From Argyresthia goedartella (lineage: Eukaryota > Arthropoda > Insecta > Lepidoptera > Argyresthiidae), in contig OX463832.1 of assembly GCA_949825045.1 (NCBI GenBank), positions 25,414,552-25,478,551 on the forward strand: 64,000 nucleotides of DNA, written 5' to 3'. The position numbers and the translations under genes were made by a program. Position 1 is the stretch's first letter; each line of letters begins with the position of its first letter. Of this stretch, positions 51,607 to 62,494 are shown one piece after another. The notes beneath the pieces were generated by a model. That model saw only the letters and a program-made list of their open reading frames with translations. It was not told where the DNA came from and ran no database searches.

Positions 51607-53759
51607 ATGGCTTTGTCAAAATTTTGTGACATATTAGTACTCAAAAATGCACTCGCGGAACAAATAGTGTTATGCCTTACTGAACACCATAGAGTGAAAA
51701 CGGATCTAGAAAGAATGTCTTTTAGGGATTTTAGTCTGGCATCGTCCTTTTGTCGGGATACTCGAAAAAGTAAAGGCGGAGTATGTATTTTTGTTCACGA
51801 CAGCCTGCATTTTGATGAGCTTCCCTCAATAAGGCAACGCACAATTTCAAATATTTTAGAAGTCTGCGGTGTCAGCTTGCTCGGGGTTTTCGTGATTTGT
51901 GCTTATAGGCCAAAAACTATTAAAAATGATAAGTTTATTGAACATCTTGAAAATGTTCAGCAGGAAACAGAATCGACAAACCATTTTTGCTGTGTGGAGA
52001 TTTCAATGTAAATTTAATGGAACACGGAAGGGAAAAGAGCGAGTTTCTAAGTCTACTGAAATCATTTAATGCTAAACCGTTTGTACTGGAACCCACGCGC
52101 ATAACAGCCCATAGTAGTACTTGCATCGACAATATTATTTCCAACATGAATTTACGCAATGTGAAAGTAGTTGAGCCAGGTTTATCTGACCACAGCCTTC
52201 AGCAAGCTACACTTGATATAAAGATCAAATCAAATTCACGTAGTATTTATAAACAAGTGAGAGACCTCAATAAATCAAATACAGACGAGTTCAAAGATTT
52301 TTTGAGTTGCGTATGTTGGGAGCAGATATACTCGATTTCAGATACGGATCAGTCTTTTAATCTGTTTCACGATATACTCGTTAGTGCGTTTGACAGGTTT
52401 TGTCCGTTGAAAACAGTACAGGTTGAGAAAAAATATCCTAAGCCAAAATGGATTACACCGGGTATTCAAAAATCCTGTGAAACAAAGCGTGAACTTTTTA
52501 TTGAACTTAAAAATTTAAACCAAGATTCCATAGTTTCAAAAAATTATAAATCCATACTTTCGAAACACTACAAACTATACTGTTCGTTTTTGCACAGGGT
52601 GGTATCTTATGCAAAGAAAAAAGACAACGAATGTCTTATTCTAAATTCAAAAAATAAAATTCAAACTGTCTGGAATATAGTAAATAAAACTATCAAAGGG
52701 GAAAAATCTAAAAAAATTGAAATTTTTTCGGGACTCACAGATGGTGTTAAAACGATAATCAGTGAGCTAGAGGCCCCAGACTTATTAAACGCTTATTTCA
52801 GTACAAGTAGCACTCCTATAAATAAAAACGAGCTACATAGCATTGAACTTCCCAGCTTTCAAAACAACACCATGTTTATCAATCCCATATCTAGACATGA
52901 AATTCTAATACTTGTGTCTAGTTTCAATAATAAAAAGTCGTGTGGTTTTGACGGTTTACCAATCACTATTATTAAAGAAATTATAGAGGTAGTTGCCGAT
53001 CCTCTGGTCTATCTCATAAATCGATCAATAGCCACAGGTATTTTTCCAAAAAGGCTTAAAAAAGCTCATATCATTCCTCTGCACAAAGGTGATAGTAGAC
53101 TGGAAGTTCAGAATTATCGCCCCATTGCGTTGTTGCCCTGTCTTTCAAAGATCTTCGAAAAATTTTATTCAAACCGTTTGACAAACTTTTTATTAAAATA
53201 CAAAATACTGTCCAAAAACCAATTTGGTTTTCAAAAGGGTAAGTCAACTATTGATGCAGTTTTCGATATGATGGATTTTGTGGCGGACTCTCTAAATATA
53301 AAGTCAAACGTGGTAACTGTTCTACTGGACTTATCAAAGGCTTTTGATTATGTCGATCATTACGTGTTGCTATGCATCCTAAATCGGTACGGTATAAGAG
53401 GAAATTGTCTAGACTGGTTAAAGTCTTATCTGACAAACCGCCAACAAAGTGTTAAACTCCCTATGTTTGACTCCAGGACAAACACACTTTCAAACAAAAT
53501 ATCCCTAAGTACTGAGATGACGCAAGGTGTGCCTCAAGGTAGTGTCCTGGGTCCCCTGCTGTTCATATTATATATTAATCATTTACCCCAAATAGTCAGT
53601 AAGAAAATCACTATGTTTGCGGATGATGTCTCAGTATTCTTTAAATTTGAAAGAAATAATACAACACAGCTGTTTCCTGAGATAAATGAAACTATCAATG
53701 CCATAGTCAAGTGGTTAAAATCTATTGGACTAAAAACAAATGCAGGAAAACAAAAATGA
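51607..53759 (+). pseudogene. L10 ORF2, endonuclease and RT
   Basis: The frame at 51607-52011 carries the endonuclease N-terminal part (IVLCLTEHH as the Glu motif, SKGGVCIFVHDS, FVICAYRPK). A frameshift near 51990 leads to the 590-codon frame 51987-53759: LLCGDFNVNLMEHG, STCIDNIISN, LSDHSLQQATL (SDH motif), linker KKYPKPKWITPGIQKSCETK, and RT with KKSCGFDGLPITIIKEI, VQNYRPIALLPCLSKIFEKF, LLDLSKAFDYVDHYVLL, QGVPQGSVLGPLLFILYIN and MFADDVSVFFKF (FADD codons 53616-53627). The first endonuclease residues (the usual QN...G motif) are missing. The long second frame is well kept, so decay is recent or moderate. Confidence 0.87.
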
Positions 53760-54462
53760 TTCATTTCCGAAATTATAATACCCCTAGACTGGAACCAAAT
53801 CTAACTGTGGACAATACTACGGTTGCCCTTGTAGACCAAGCCAAGTTTCTGGGGATTTTCGCAGATGAGTACATGAATTGGAAAAAACCATAGATACCCT
53901 TGAGACAAAACTAAGTAGTTTTTGCTATGCATTGAGATGCTTGTCAACAGTTGCTACAACACATGCCATGCTGCAGGCTTAATATGCGTTTTTCCACTCT
54001 AGGCTTCTGTACGGCTTGGCATTGTAGGGTGGCAGCGTTGATATAGAAAAGTTGTTTGTCTTGCAAAAGAGATGCGTTCGTATTTTAAGTGGTGTCAAAT
54101 CAAATATAGTAACTTGTCGCGGCCTATTTTTTAAATTGGAAATACACACTGTCACAGCAATCTACATTATGGAGCTCTGCAAATTATTAAAGCGTTATCC
54201 TGAAAAGTTTCCCATCAGCTCTGAACGCAATAGTAATAGGCTAAGAGATAGGTTCAAGCATGACCTTAAGACTAGGTACTGTAGAACTACGTCCTATAGT
54301 AGAAGTACTAGTAATATGGCAGTCTGCGTTTACAATAAACTACCGTCAAATATAAAGCTTCTCTCAGGTGATCAGTTTCTGAAGGCCTTGAAGCAGTACT
54401 TACTGCTTATGTGTCCTTATACGTTGACTGAGTTTTATGAATACGGCAAATTATTGTCTTAG
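53711..54462 (+). pseudogene. L10 ORF2, RT C-terminal part
   Basis: After a frameshift near 53752 it reads IHFRNYNTPRLEPNLTVDNT and AKFLGIFADEYMNWKK to 53893. Another frameshift and a TAA near 53981 follow, in the block corresponding to YAFFHSRLLYGLAL. It goes on from 54052 with LFVLQKRCVRILSG, RGLFFKLEIHTVTAIYIMEL, SNMAVCVYNKLPSNIKLL and the end, LMCPYTLTEFYEYGKLLS. The 3' UTR 54463-54830 is AT-rich. Confidence 0.82.
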
Positions 54463-54854
54463 AAAGTAGGTATTTACTGTTTTACGGATTAGACTTTTTA
54501 TTTTATTATTTTTCATACTTTTGACTAGCGACATAAATATTAACTCAAAATAACAATTCAATTCAATTCTAATCCAATAAAATAATATTTTTATAGAATT
54601 ATTTATGATTATGTATTTTTTTGTTTTTCCAAGCGGAAAATACTATTATCTAATTTTCTCTAATGTTAATCTAATTTACTTAATCTAATTTAATTCTATT
54701 GATAATTATGATTATTAAATTGCCATGCCGCCATTGGTAAAATTACATTAGCACATTATATTATATTACTTAAGATCTGTAACAAATACTGTAATTTATC
54801 GCAATAAAATGAATGAAATGAAAAATATCTATGATATTAGTGAATGAATTATTG

Positions 54855-54930
54855 CCATCCCTAGCACTCGTATCCGAGTATTCGGCCCCAGGCGTGCTGT
54901 GTGCCGCCGACCACTCGGATCCGAAAAATG
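54855..54930 (+). repeat. Repeat T, partial copy beyond L10
   Basis: ATTGCCATCCCTAGCACTCG and two palindromes, ACTCGTATCCGAGT (54866-54879) and ACTCGGATCCGA (54913-54924), resemble 50851-50917. A 54931-55150 AT-rich stretch follows. Confidence 0.5.
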
Positions 54931-55151
54931 ATTTTTTAAATTAATATAATAATAATAACAATATACATTCATACATATTTTCAAACATTCATATGTACTT
55001 AATCAAAATTGGCCATAAAAATTTTTGGTTTCCGGCCATTATTTTTTATTATTTTTTTGAGCAGTAAATGAGGAACACCTTATTTACCAAAGACACGTAC
55101 CCTATGTTTTGTAACAAATAGGGTTAAATTATAATAATAATAAATATTAGA

Positions 55152-55400
55152 GGATAATCTTACAAAAATCGAACTAGGCCCATAGTAAGCTGAATAAGGC
55201 TTGTGTTATGGGTACTAGACGACGATATATTTAATATTTAATAGAGATAAATACTTATGTAAATATATAGAAAACATCCAAGACTAAGAAACAAATATTA
55301 ATGCTCATCACACAAATATTTGCCCTTACCGGAATTCGAACCCAGGACCATCAGCTTCGTGGGCAGGGTCACTACCCGCTAATCTAAACCGGTCGTCGAA
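55152..55400 (-). mobile_element. tRNA-derived SINE (family S2)
   Basis: On the minus strand it has a B box, GGTTCGAATTCC (consensus GGTTCGANTCC plus one base), and an A-box-like TTAGATTAGCGG in the expected place. The body differs from S1 but has the same architecture (CAAATATTTGTGTGATGAGC, CTAGTACCCATAACACAAGC). A tandem slip, TTTAATATTTAA, lies inside. The fragment at 6035-6143 is from the same family. Confidence 0.8.
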
Positions 55401-55414
55401 ATTGAAGTCATTAT

Positions 55415-55606
55415 AGTGTCATGTGTCATGTTCTATAATATCTTGTTATTGGGGAAAGCAGCGAATATTCAAACAATCTTTATATTACAGAAAAGAGCTA
55501 TTGGAGCAATTTATCATTTAAATCGCACAAACTTCCTAAGAGAACTTTCTAAAGATTGACATACTTAATGTAGCTAATCAATTTATTTTCAAAAACATAA
55601 TACGCT
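55415..55606 (+). pseudogene. L7-family LINE fragment
   Basis: Keeps GKAANIQTIFILQKRAIGAI and YHLNRTNFLRELS with stops, then KNIIRFL-type coding, and ends abruptly at the start of repeat P copy B. It shows the FILQKRAI block that the inverted duplication replaced in L7. Confidence 0.75.
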
Positions 55607-55990
55607 TCTTGCGAGTGGCGTTTGTGTTGCCGGACCGAACGGACGTGTCTATAGACCTCCGACATCTTGCAAACGCATTTAAACAAACAATAGTTTACAA
55701 CCCGGCGCGCGCCTTTGTTCTGTCTCTGGTTTCTCGCGTTTCGGAGATTTTGTATCAGCGAGATGATATGAGAGTGTCTAATATAGCTACAAGTGTGAAA
55801 GTAGAGTGCGTAAAGTGTGAATTAGATAGGTTCTGAGCTGTGCCCTACCAGATAATAGGCTACGTCACGCTGCTGTGACAATACGAGTACAATATTGTGT
55901 ACGACAATAGGTGCACATAGCTGAGACAACTCAACGAGTGTTGCCTGGTGAGCCCGTTCCTATTCAGTGTCCACATATATTATCTCCACA
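55607..55990 (+). repeat. Interspersed repeat P, copy B
   Basis: Shares with 3245-3710 (reverse) its left end, TTTGTGTTGCCGGACCGAAC, and right end, GCCTGGTGAGCCCGTT. A 75-codon frame (55609-55836) reads VAFVLPDRTDVSID, but the other copy does not keep it open, so coding is doubtful. Confidence 0.6.
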
Positions 55991-57397
55991 GACGAATCTA
56001 CTAGAAGAGACACCGGGTTTACGTCTCACGCAATACATAACAGTACTCCCTAACGACACGCCGTTATCCTGGAGTATTAACCGACCCTATCCAGCACATT
56101 AGGTGTGTCATGACACTGGGATATCTCCTCAGCAATAACCTAACCTTATCAATGAATTGCTTTCTCCGGACACACAAAGGATTACATAGGATGTAGAAGC
56201 TTCATTATTTAAGGTATTTCTTAAGTGAATCTAACCCATAAAATTAAGCTCTCTCAACAGCAACAACCTGGGAAACAGACTTATTTCCTTTCATCACAGA
56301 CATTCGTGGTGCTTGATACATCATCATAAATACTTAGTCAATAGAAACTAGAGTTGCGCAACGAGTCGTGGTATTATCCCACGCCAAGAATCAGGCCCTT
56401 TTATGCACTTCCTGCAGGCACGTGAATAAGGACACTAAAACCCAAACAATACCGGACAGAAAAAGTTAAACAAAAGAGATAAATTACGACAAAAAACATT
56501 CCTCAAACTAACACAGCTGCAAAACGGCGAAGCAAATACGTTATTTTTTTGTGCAACAAGCCCCTTCTCTGGACAACGAGCTAAGAAAAAACGAATTCCA
56601 ACGAGCAATAAACAATAGGGCCTTGTACAGGGACTGGACCTCGACCCGTGTCACGGACCTCACTACTACGCACTAATGAAGTGAACTGAAGTAGGTGATG
56701 TCAGTGCAGAGAGTCTCACTAGCTGAGCAACAACCTGGTGAGATTGCTCCGATTAAGATAGCCCTATATCAGATAAAACAGAAAAACTAACTTTATATCT
56801 GGCAGGTAACATCCTTCGTAATGCTGGTTACCATTTCATAAACAGATACCGCTCTCGCTCCAAATTACTACGCCAACTCTAAACTATTCCATAGGCATAG
56901 TCCCGTACAAATAGGTAGGTGATAGGTATACGAAAATACAAAACTAGGCAGGAACCTACCCAAGCACAATAAAACAAAACTAAACTATTTGCCACCATCC
57001 GGTCCAACCAGCCCATCTTGACCTGTTACAAAAATAAAATAAACAATAATGCAAACCTACTGCATATTCTGAGAAAAAGCGAGTAAAAGCCAACACTTGC
57101 ACATCATAAAAGGATCATTTTACCATCTTGCAGAAAACAGGCAATTAACGAACGGCAGCTGACGAACAATAACAAAAATAAAATCAAAGACTCTTTGTCC
57201 TAAGCGGGTCTCTCTCACGCCCATTTTATAGCTTCCAGGCCCAGCCTCCAATTCTCTTAGAAAATACCGAGAATAAGTGCGCAAAGGTACGCACAAACTT
57301 TGACAGCCACAACCCGTACCATTAACAATAGGTACGTAGGTAGTTCAAATTAATCAAATTAGCTCTAAGTTCTTTCTTTCAACAACATTCCAAAAAG
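55991..57397 (+). other. Gene-free stretch upstream of the OTU-bearing LINE
   Basis: A-rich on the plus strand, as LINE sense strands often are, with no open frame above about 60 codons. It could be the decayed ORF1/leader of the LINE at 57398 or unrelated DNA. I see no promoter motif. Confidence 0.4.
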
Positions 57398-57871
57398 ATG
57401 AAAGCCTTATCAATGCCGAGAGATGTGAATTGCCTATTCCACGCAATTGCTGACCAAATTAATCACCTATATCAATTGACACTCGACCACACCCACATTC
57501 GTAAGGACGTAGTTAAATATGTAGAAGAAAACTGCGATGAACAGAAGATAAAGTTTGCAATCGCCGAGCCTGAAGAAAACCTCAATGACTGCATTAAAAA
57601 TCTGCGCAATTACGGCACTTGGGCTGGAGAGGAGATTATAATAGCAGCCGCCGAATACTTTCCAAATAACGTAACAATCCACCAGCAAAATACACCATCG
57701 CTCACATACAGGCCCAAGAATCCCGCGGATGCAGTGGGATCTATCAACCTCAACTTCACAGGAAACCACTACGACAGCGTATACTTTCTTGAATCACAAA
57801 ATTTACCCATGAATCTAGCAACCGACAGCCAAACTGATAACAACATACCTTCCCCAATACTTAATAGATGA
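57398..57871 (+). pseudogene. OTU-type cysteine protease domain of a LINE
   Basis: 157 codons from ATG 57398. It matches the OTU fold signature: RDVNCLFHAIADQI with Asp9 and Cys12 (canonical DGNC with Gly replaced by Val), a helical segment with IRKDVVKYVEENC, YGTWAGEEIIIAAAEYF (residues 72-88, the usual WGG-x-E-x-x-A block), and GNHYDSVYFLE with His124 as the catalytic His. OTU proteases remove ubiquitin or cut polyproteins. Within a LINE, a role in polyprotein processing or countering ubiquitination is inference only. The frame stops at TAG 57869-57871, but the next frame is open through the same place and carries the endonuclease, so one frameshift near 57840-57870 probably separates parts of one protein. 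Confidence 0.8.
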
Positions 57872-58750
57872 CATCCCTGACAACACCGGATATACGATGA
57901 TACGACACAGCCACATATTTAAACCAAAAGTCACATGCGAGCGTATGCGCATTGCTACTTGGAACGTTAGAGGATGCGCCGAAATACCTAAGAGACTCAA
58001 CATTGATGCTGAATTGACAAACAGAAACATACATATAGCCTGTATACAGGAAACAAACATGACATCGGGGACATACGTGTCAAAACACTATCTCTGGTAT
58101 CTATCAGGCACAACCAGCATCGCACACTGTGGCTTAGCTATACTTATTAGAAAGGACCTGAACTTATCGGTCCACAATATAAATCGAGACCTGGAAACCA
58201 TGGCAGCAACAATAACATCGGCCACTAATACACTATATGTAATAAACGCACATATCCCCAGCTCTTCCACGAGAGCAACCGCAGCGTTTTCGCAACTTAT
58301 AAAGATTATTCAAAAGAAACCAAACAAAGCCAATATATTAATGCTATGTGACTTTAACGCGCATATCGGACTAGGCGATACAAAGGAATACAGGAAAAAG
58401 GGAATTATAGGAACAAATCTCCTACACAAATCATCAAATATCATCGGAGAAATGCTAATGGATATTTGTTCTCGCGAAAACTTAAAAGTAGAAACCACCT
58501 GGGCTCGCAAGTCATGTCGGGCCCATGGTCTAACGGAAAAACAAAATCACAACTAGACCATATAATTATCTCGAATAATGCGCCACACACATTTAACTTC
58601 ATCAAAGGACAATGGAGCTACCTGCATATTTCCGACCACAAGATAATCTGGGGTGAAACAGACCCACTAAACCTGCTTCCAAGAACTGGCGACACGCAAA
58701 TGGAATCAAAAAAGAGTACAACCCAAACTAAGTACAAAGCGATAGCAGCT
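57850..58750 (+). pseudogene. APE-type endonuclease of the OTU-bearing LINE
   Basis: The main frame (57897-58556, open upstream to about 57850) shows MRIATWNVRGC (Asn23), IHIACIQETNM (Glu52), CGLAILIRKDLNLSV and MLCDFNAHIGLGD. The frame then shifts near 58515, and the C-terminal part lies in 58466-58700: KSQLDHIIISNNAPHTF and LHISDHKIIWGE, which includes the SDH motif. All catalytic blocks of an APE endonuclease are readable in order. A linker (KSTTQTKYKAIAALKFNYKQ) leads to the SINE junction at about 58867. Confidence 0.82.
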
Positions 58751-58867
58751 TTAAAGTTCAACTATAAACAGGGTTCGTACACCGCCCTAGCACGAAATGA
58801 AATGAATGACACAAAAGTAAAATACCATAACGGGATTATGGAAGAACTTACGGCGAACAACTACATA

Positions 58868-59095
58868 TTCGAAGCCAAGGGTCCCGGGTTCGAGTCCCGG
58901 TGGGGGCAAATATTTGCTTGATGAGAACGGATGTTTGTACCCTAGTCATGGTTGTTTATCTATCTAAGTATAGTATTTATCTATATAAGTATGTGTATCG
59001 TTGTCTAGTACCCAAGATACAGGGAATCCTAGTTTGGGGCTTCAATCAATGTGTGTAAATAGTGTCCAAGGTATTATATATATTTTTTATATTTA
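58868..59095 (+). mobile_element. SINE S1, 5'-truncated, inside the OTU-bearing LINE
   Basis: Begins CGAAGCCAAGGGTCCCGGGT, that is, from the middle of the tRNA-like head, missing the A box but keeping the B box, GGTTCGAGTCC. It ends with a TATATATTTTTTATA-type tail. LINE coding resumes at GAAAATGACGACG (59098). A target duplication is not clear by eye. Confidence 0.85.
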
Positions 59096-59097
59096 TA

Positions 59098-59355
59098 GAA
59101 AATGACGACGAATGTACGCCCGACATTCCGTGGGAATCTATTACAGGGGTTATGAAGTCAGTAGCCCAAAAAACACTTTCCGTAAAACCCGCTAGATCGC
59201 GGGAACACCGAATTGCTCTGGCAAATTTACAAAAGGCCAAATTCCTTAAAAGACGTCGACCAACCGACCAAACAATCAATAAACAACTCAAAGAATGCCG
59301 ACGACGTCTTGAGGAAATTATTGATAATGAAGAAAAACGAGAATGCAGAGCCTAG
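59098..59355 (+). pseudogene. Linker of the OTU-bearing LINE after the SINE
   Basis: Reads ENDDECTPDIPWESITGVMK, SVAQKTLSVKPARSREHRIA and KQLKECRRRLEEIIDNEEKR: a basic/acidic helical linker typical between endonuclease and RT in LINEs. A frameshift follows and the RT frame starts at about 59343. Confidence 0.6.
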
Positions 59356-60407
59356 GCCAAGGCCTAGGAAAAAAACACCCAAGCAAACGCATGCAAATCG
59401 TGTACCACTATTACAGACGACACCAGCTTCAATCGAGACGGTGGAAAAAACAACGATTTATCCCAATGTCAAGCTGGGAACAGGAATTAAGGAAATCAGA
59501 AGACCCTAAAATTATGATTATCCCTAACGAAACTTCATTAAACCCTGACTATCTAGAAAATGGTCCATCAATAGCCGACATAAAAACGATAATCAGCCGC
59601 ATGCGTAACGGAACAGCGCCGGGTACAGATCAGGTAGTCCCGGAACTGTACAAAGGAATACCGCCACAACTGTTAAAGGTTATTACCAAAACAATGCACA
59701 GAGCATGGACAGAAAATATAATACCGGAGTCCGGGAATGAAACGGTCTAAGTACCTATCCCCAAAATCAGAAACCCTCAAGACACCAATGACTATCGCCG
59801 TATAACAATGTGTAATACAGGATATCGCATATACGCGACATACCTGCTCATCAAACTAGACGAGATAACAAAAGAACTCGGGAACTACCAAGCAGCATTT
59901 CTCCGCAATAGATCCACCGATGACCACATCTTCACACTACGCAGAGTATTAGACGAAGAATGGCGCGCGGGTAACAGAACATATGTACTGGCGCTAGATA
60001 TCGCCAAAGCATTTGATACTATAGACCTAAACGTGCTCAAGGATATTCTCCTTTCAAGGACCAATAAGATTTTAACCAATAGGATAATAAAAGCCTGCAT
60101 GTATGAACGGACCTGCATCAAATGGTTCGGACAGCAAAGTAACTTGATCAACAAAGGAAAAGGAGTAAAACAAGGCTGTCCACTGTCACCAAGACTATTT
60201 ACAATATTAATGGATGATGTCCTCAAAACACAGGAAGAAGAAATTCCCAACATAAAACTGGACCAAGATGAAGAAATAGTCTTACCACTTATTCTCTCCT
60301 TCGCGGATGACCTCATCATCGTTTGTCAAGATTTACAACACCTTGACCAAATCGTCACGCAATGGAAAGTCTCGATACTAACGAAACAAAGACGAAAATT
60401 CTTATAA
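59343..60407 (+). pseudogene. Reverse transcriptase of the OTU-bearing LINE
   Basis: A single phase with one TAA (59748-59750). Blocks: LENGPSIADIKTIISRMRNG, TAPGTDQVVPELYKGIPPQL, NDYRRITMCNTGYRIYATYL, QAAFLRNRSTDDHIFTLRRV, ALDIAKAFDTIDLNVLKDIL, KGVKQGCPLSPRLFTILMDD and ILSFADDLIIVCQDLQHLDQ (FADD codons 60300-60311). The frame shifts near 60370 and the next block, VPIRPVDEIKYLGTYITAGH (60450-60510), is in another phase. GVKQGCPLSPRLF rather than GVPQGSxLGPLLF places it away from the Jockey/CR1 elements of this window and nearer RTE-like RTs. Confidence 0.85.
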
Positions 60408-60439
60408 GAGACCCCATAAACACCCAGCGCCCACACAAG

Positions 60440-61158
60440 TGATCGTATTGGACGGAGTTCCAATACGACCCGTAGACGAAATAAAATATCTCGGCACATA
60501 TATAACGGCAGGACATAGTAGGAGAGACACAATAAAGAAGAGATGCCGGCAAGCCATAGGCAATTCCAAGGCCCTAATGCATATATAAAGAAATCCAACA
60601 TGGACTGGAAAATAGTACGCCTGATTTACAAAATGGTTATTGCACCGTGTACAAAATACGGACTTAAAGCGGCAGCCCTCACCAAAGCAAACCGTTCTAG
60701 ACTAAGAAAATATGAACGCCTGATCCTCAGAGACATGTTTGAGAACGCCAGAAGCTATCCAAGACACCACAAAATTCATGACTTACTACAGGGAAAAACA
60801 ATAACCAAATAAATCAAAAACCATCGGATGTGTTACTACACATATTCTACGACGCCCACAAAAACACCTACTACACGCTGCATTGAAATACGAAGCAAAG
60901 AAGAAGAAAGTTGGCCGACCCATTTACACCTGGAAAGATTCCCTTAAGCATGACATCAAATACTACGGTAAAGAACACAGTTACTGGACAGAATCAGCAC
61001 ACAACAGGGACGAAGTCAGAAAGGCATCGGCCAAATATACCATATTCCAGAAACAGACAGCGAAAGTGAAACGGAGACCTTACCGGATAACCCAAACGAA
61101 CACGACAGGACAGGAAACTCAACTTATAACAATACCTGAAAATAGAAGGAAAACATGA
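60440..61158 (+). pseudogene. C-terminal region of the OTU-bearing LINE
   Basis: KYLGTYITAGHSRRDTIKKR is followed by a stop, then DWKIVRLIYKMVIAPCTKYG, LTKANRSRLRKYERLILRDM (60600-60810), and after another break KKKVGRPIYTWKDSLKHDIK and WTESAHNRDEVRKASAKY (60883-61030). The GRPxxTW...W...A.NRDxVR pattern is that of RTE-type C-termini. It ends at TGA 61156-61158, directly before L11 sequence. Confidence 0.75.
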
Positions 61159-61161
61159 AAT

Positions 61162-62334
61162 TTGGCAGAATTCGTAGGATCAGTGACCGGTTTTATGGAT
61201 AAGGGCTACCAGGTCGATACTATATACACCGATTACTCTAAGTGTTTCGATCGGCTGAGGCATGACATCATCCTTTTTAAGCTGGAACAAGTCGGTGTAC
61301 ATGGAGATCTGCTCAGATGGTTTGAGTCTTACCTCCGTAACCGTAGTCAAGCTGTCCGAATTGGCTGCCATTGCTCGCGATTTGCTCCAATCCCCTCAGG
61401 CGTTCCTCAAGGATCCCATCTGGGGCCACTTCTATTCAATGTCTGTCTGTATGATATAGCATCTTGTTTTAGATCCGCCAGTTGCCTTATGTATGCCGAC
61501 GACACCAAGATATTTATGCCCGTATCAAGTTCCTCAGATTGCCACAGATTGCAGGAAGATCTGGACCGACTTTGCGAGTACTGTAGTCTCAACAGCTTAG
61601 ATCTAAATCCCAAAAAGTGTCAACTAATCACGTTTAGTAGAAAAACATCTAATCTAACACACCAATATATTCTAAATGACCACCCCATTGAACGTGTCTC
61701 CAAGGTTAGGGATCTTGGGGTTTTAATGGACTCTAAACTTTTATTCATACCTCATTACGAACATATTATAGCGAAAGCTTTTAAAATGCTTGGATTCGTA
61801 AATCGTGTGACGAGGCCGCTGCGTTCACCACTTGCTTTTAAATTACTTTATTTCGCCTACGTTCGCAGTGTGCTGGAATATGCGTCGCCGGTATGGTCAC
61901 CATCCTACCAGTCGCATAAAATCAGAATTGAGTCGGTTCAGAAAGCGTTCATGAGGCAACTCCAGATTAGATATGACGGGTCTTCGGTGGACTATGATGA
62001 GGGCCTTACTCGACATTCTATGGCTTCCCTGGAGAGCAGGAGGATGCTCGCAGATCAGAAACTTCTTCATGACGTCATCAACAACAGACTGGACAATGAG
62101 TGGCTGGTGAGGTCAGTGCTGCTGCGCATCGCCCCAGCGCGGTCGCGTCGCCACACACCGGCGCTGCTTGGGTACGAGCGCGCGCGCACCAACTATGCCT
62201 CCAATTCACCGCTAAATAGGAGCATTGATATGTACGAGAAACACTTTGCGGGGGCCGATGTCTTTTACCTGAACCGGACTCAATTTATATCACAGGTTTG
62301 TGCGAAGATAAGGTCAATCAAATTAGATAATTGA
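61162..62334 (+). CDS. L11 reverse transcriptase, C-terminal 390 codons, intact
   Basis: An uninterrupted frame. The first codon used is not a true start, because the element is truncated at 5'. Blocks: TIYTDYSKCFDRLRHDIILF (first catalytic Asp), SGVPQGSHLGPLLFNVCLYD, SCLMYADDTKIFM (YADD codons 61492-61503), LNPKKCQLITFSRKT, VSKVRDLGVLMDSKLLFIPH, FVNRVTRPLRSPLAFKLLYF, VRSVLEYASPVWSPSYQSHK, ESVQKAFMRQLQIRYDG, and a conserved tail to SIKLDN. No stop or frameshift is seen, so this is the youngest-looking LINE coding segment of the window, though without endonuclease it cannot act on its own. Confidence 0.9.
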   Translation: MAEFVGSVTGFMDKGYQVDTIYTDYSKCFDRLRHDIILFKLEQVGVHGDLLRWFESYLRNRSQAVRIGCHCSRFAPIPSGVPQGSHLGPLLFNVCLYDIASCFRSASCLMYADDTKIFMPVSSSSDCHRLQEDLDRLCEYCSLNSLDLNPKKCQLITFSRKTSNLTHQYILNDHPIERVSKVRDLGVLMDSKLLFIPHYEHIIAKAFKMLGFVNRVTRPLRSPLAFKLLYFAYVRSVLEYASPVWSPSYQSHKIRIESVQKAFMRQLQIRYDGSSVDYDEGLTRHSMASLESRRMLADQKLLHDVINNRLDNEWLVRSVLLRIAPARSRRHTPALLGYERARTNYASNSPLNRSIDMYEKHFAGADVFYLNRTQFISQVCAKIRSIKLDN

Positions 62335-62431
62335 TCATCAAAAATAATCAAAAATCAATAACATTTATTCAAGGAAATTGAACTCTCTCATTTGACATAG
62401 AAAAACCTCATATCCACACACATATTACATA

Positions 62432-62432
<1 letters not shown>

Positions 62433-62489
<57 letters not shown>
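62433..62489 (+). repeat. CT/CA microsatellite in the L11 3' UTR
   Basis: CTCTCTCTCTC followed by an uninterrupted CACACACACA run. Confidence 0.95.

Positions 62490-62494
<5 letters not shown>

Larger units (their letters stand above)
51560..54830 (+). mobile_element. LINE L10 (Jockey/CR1-type), nearly full ORF2
   Basis: About 3.3 kb with endonuclease, RT, 3' UTR and an AATGAAATGAAA-type tail at about 54805-54825. The 5' end is truncated at the start of the endonuclease. Three frame changes and at least one stop break the coding region. In block wording it is closest to L3. Confidence 0.85.
57398..61158 (+). mobile_element. LINE with OTU protease, endonuclease and RT (RTE-like tail), broken
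   Basis: Domain order: OTU cysteine protease (57398-57800), APE endonuclease (57850-58700), SINE insertion (58868-59095), RT (59500-60400) and a C-terminal region with a GRPxxTW motif (60880-61060). It is interrupted by several frameshifts, one in-frame TAA and the SINE. It ends where LINE L11 begins at about 61160. OTU domains in LINEs are known from the Dualen/RandI group; the RT and tail here look RTE-like instead. Confidence 0.75.
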
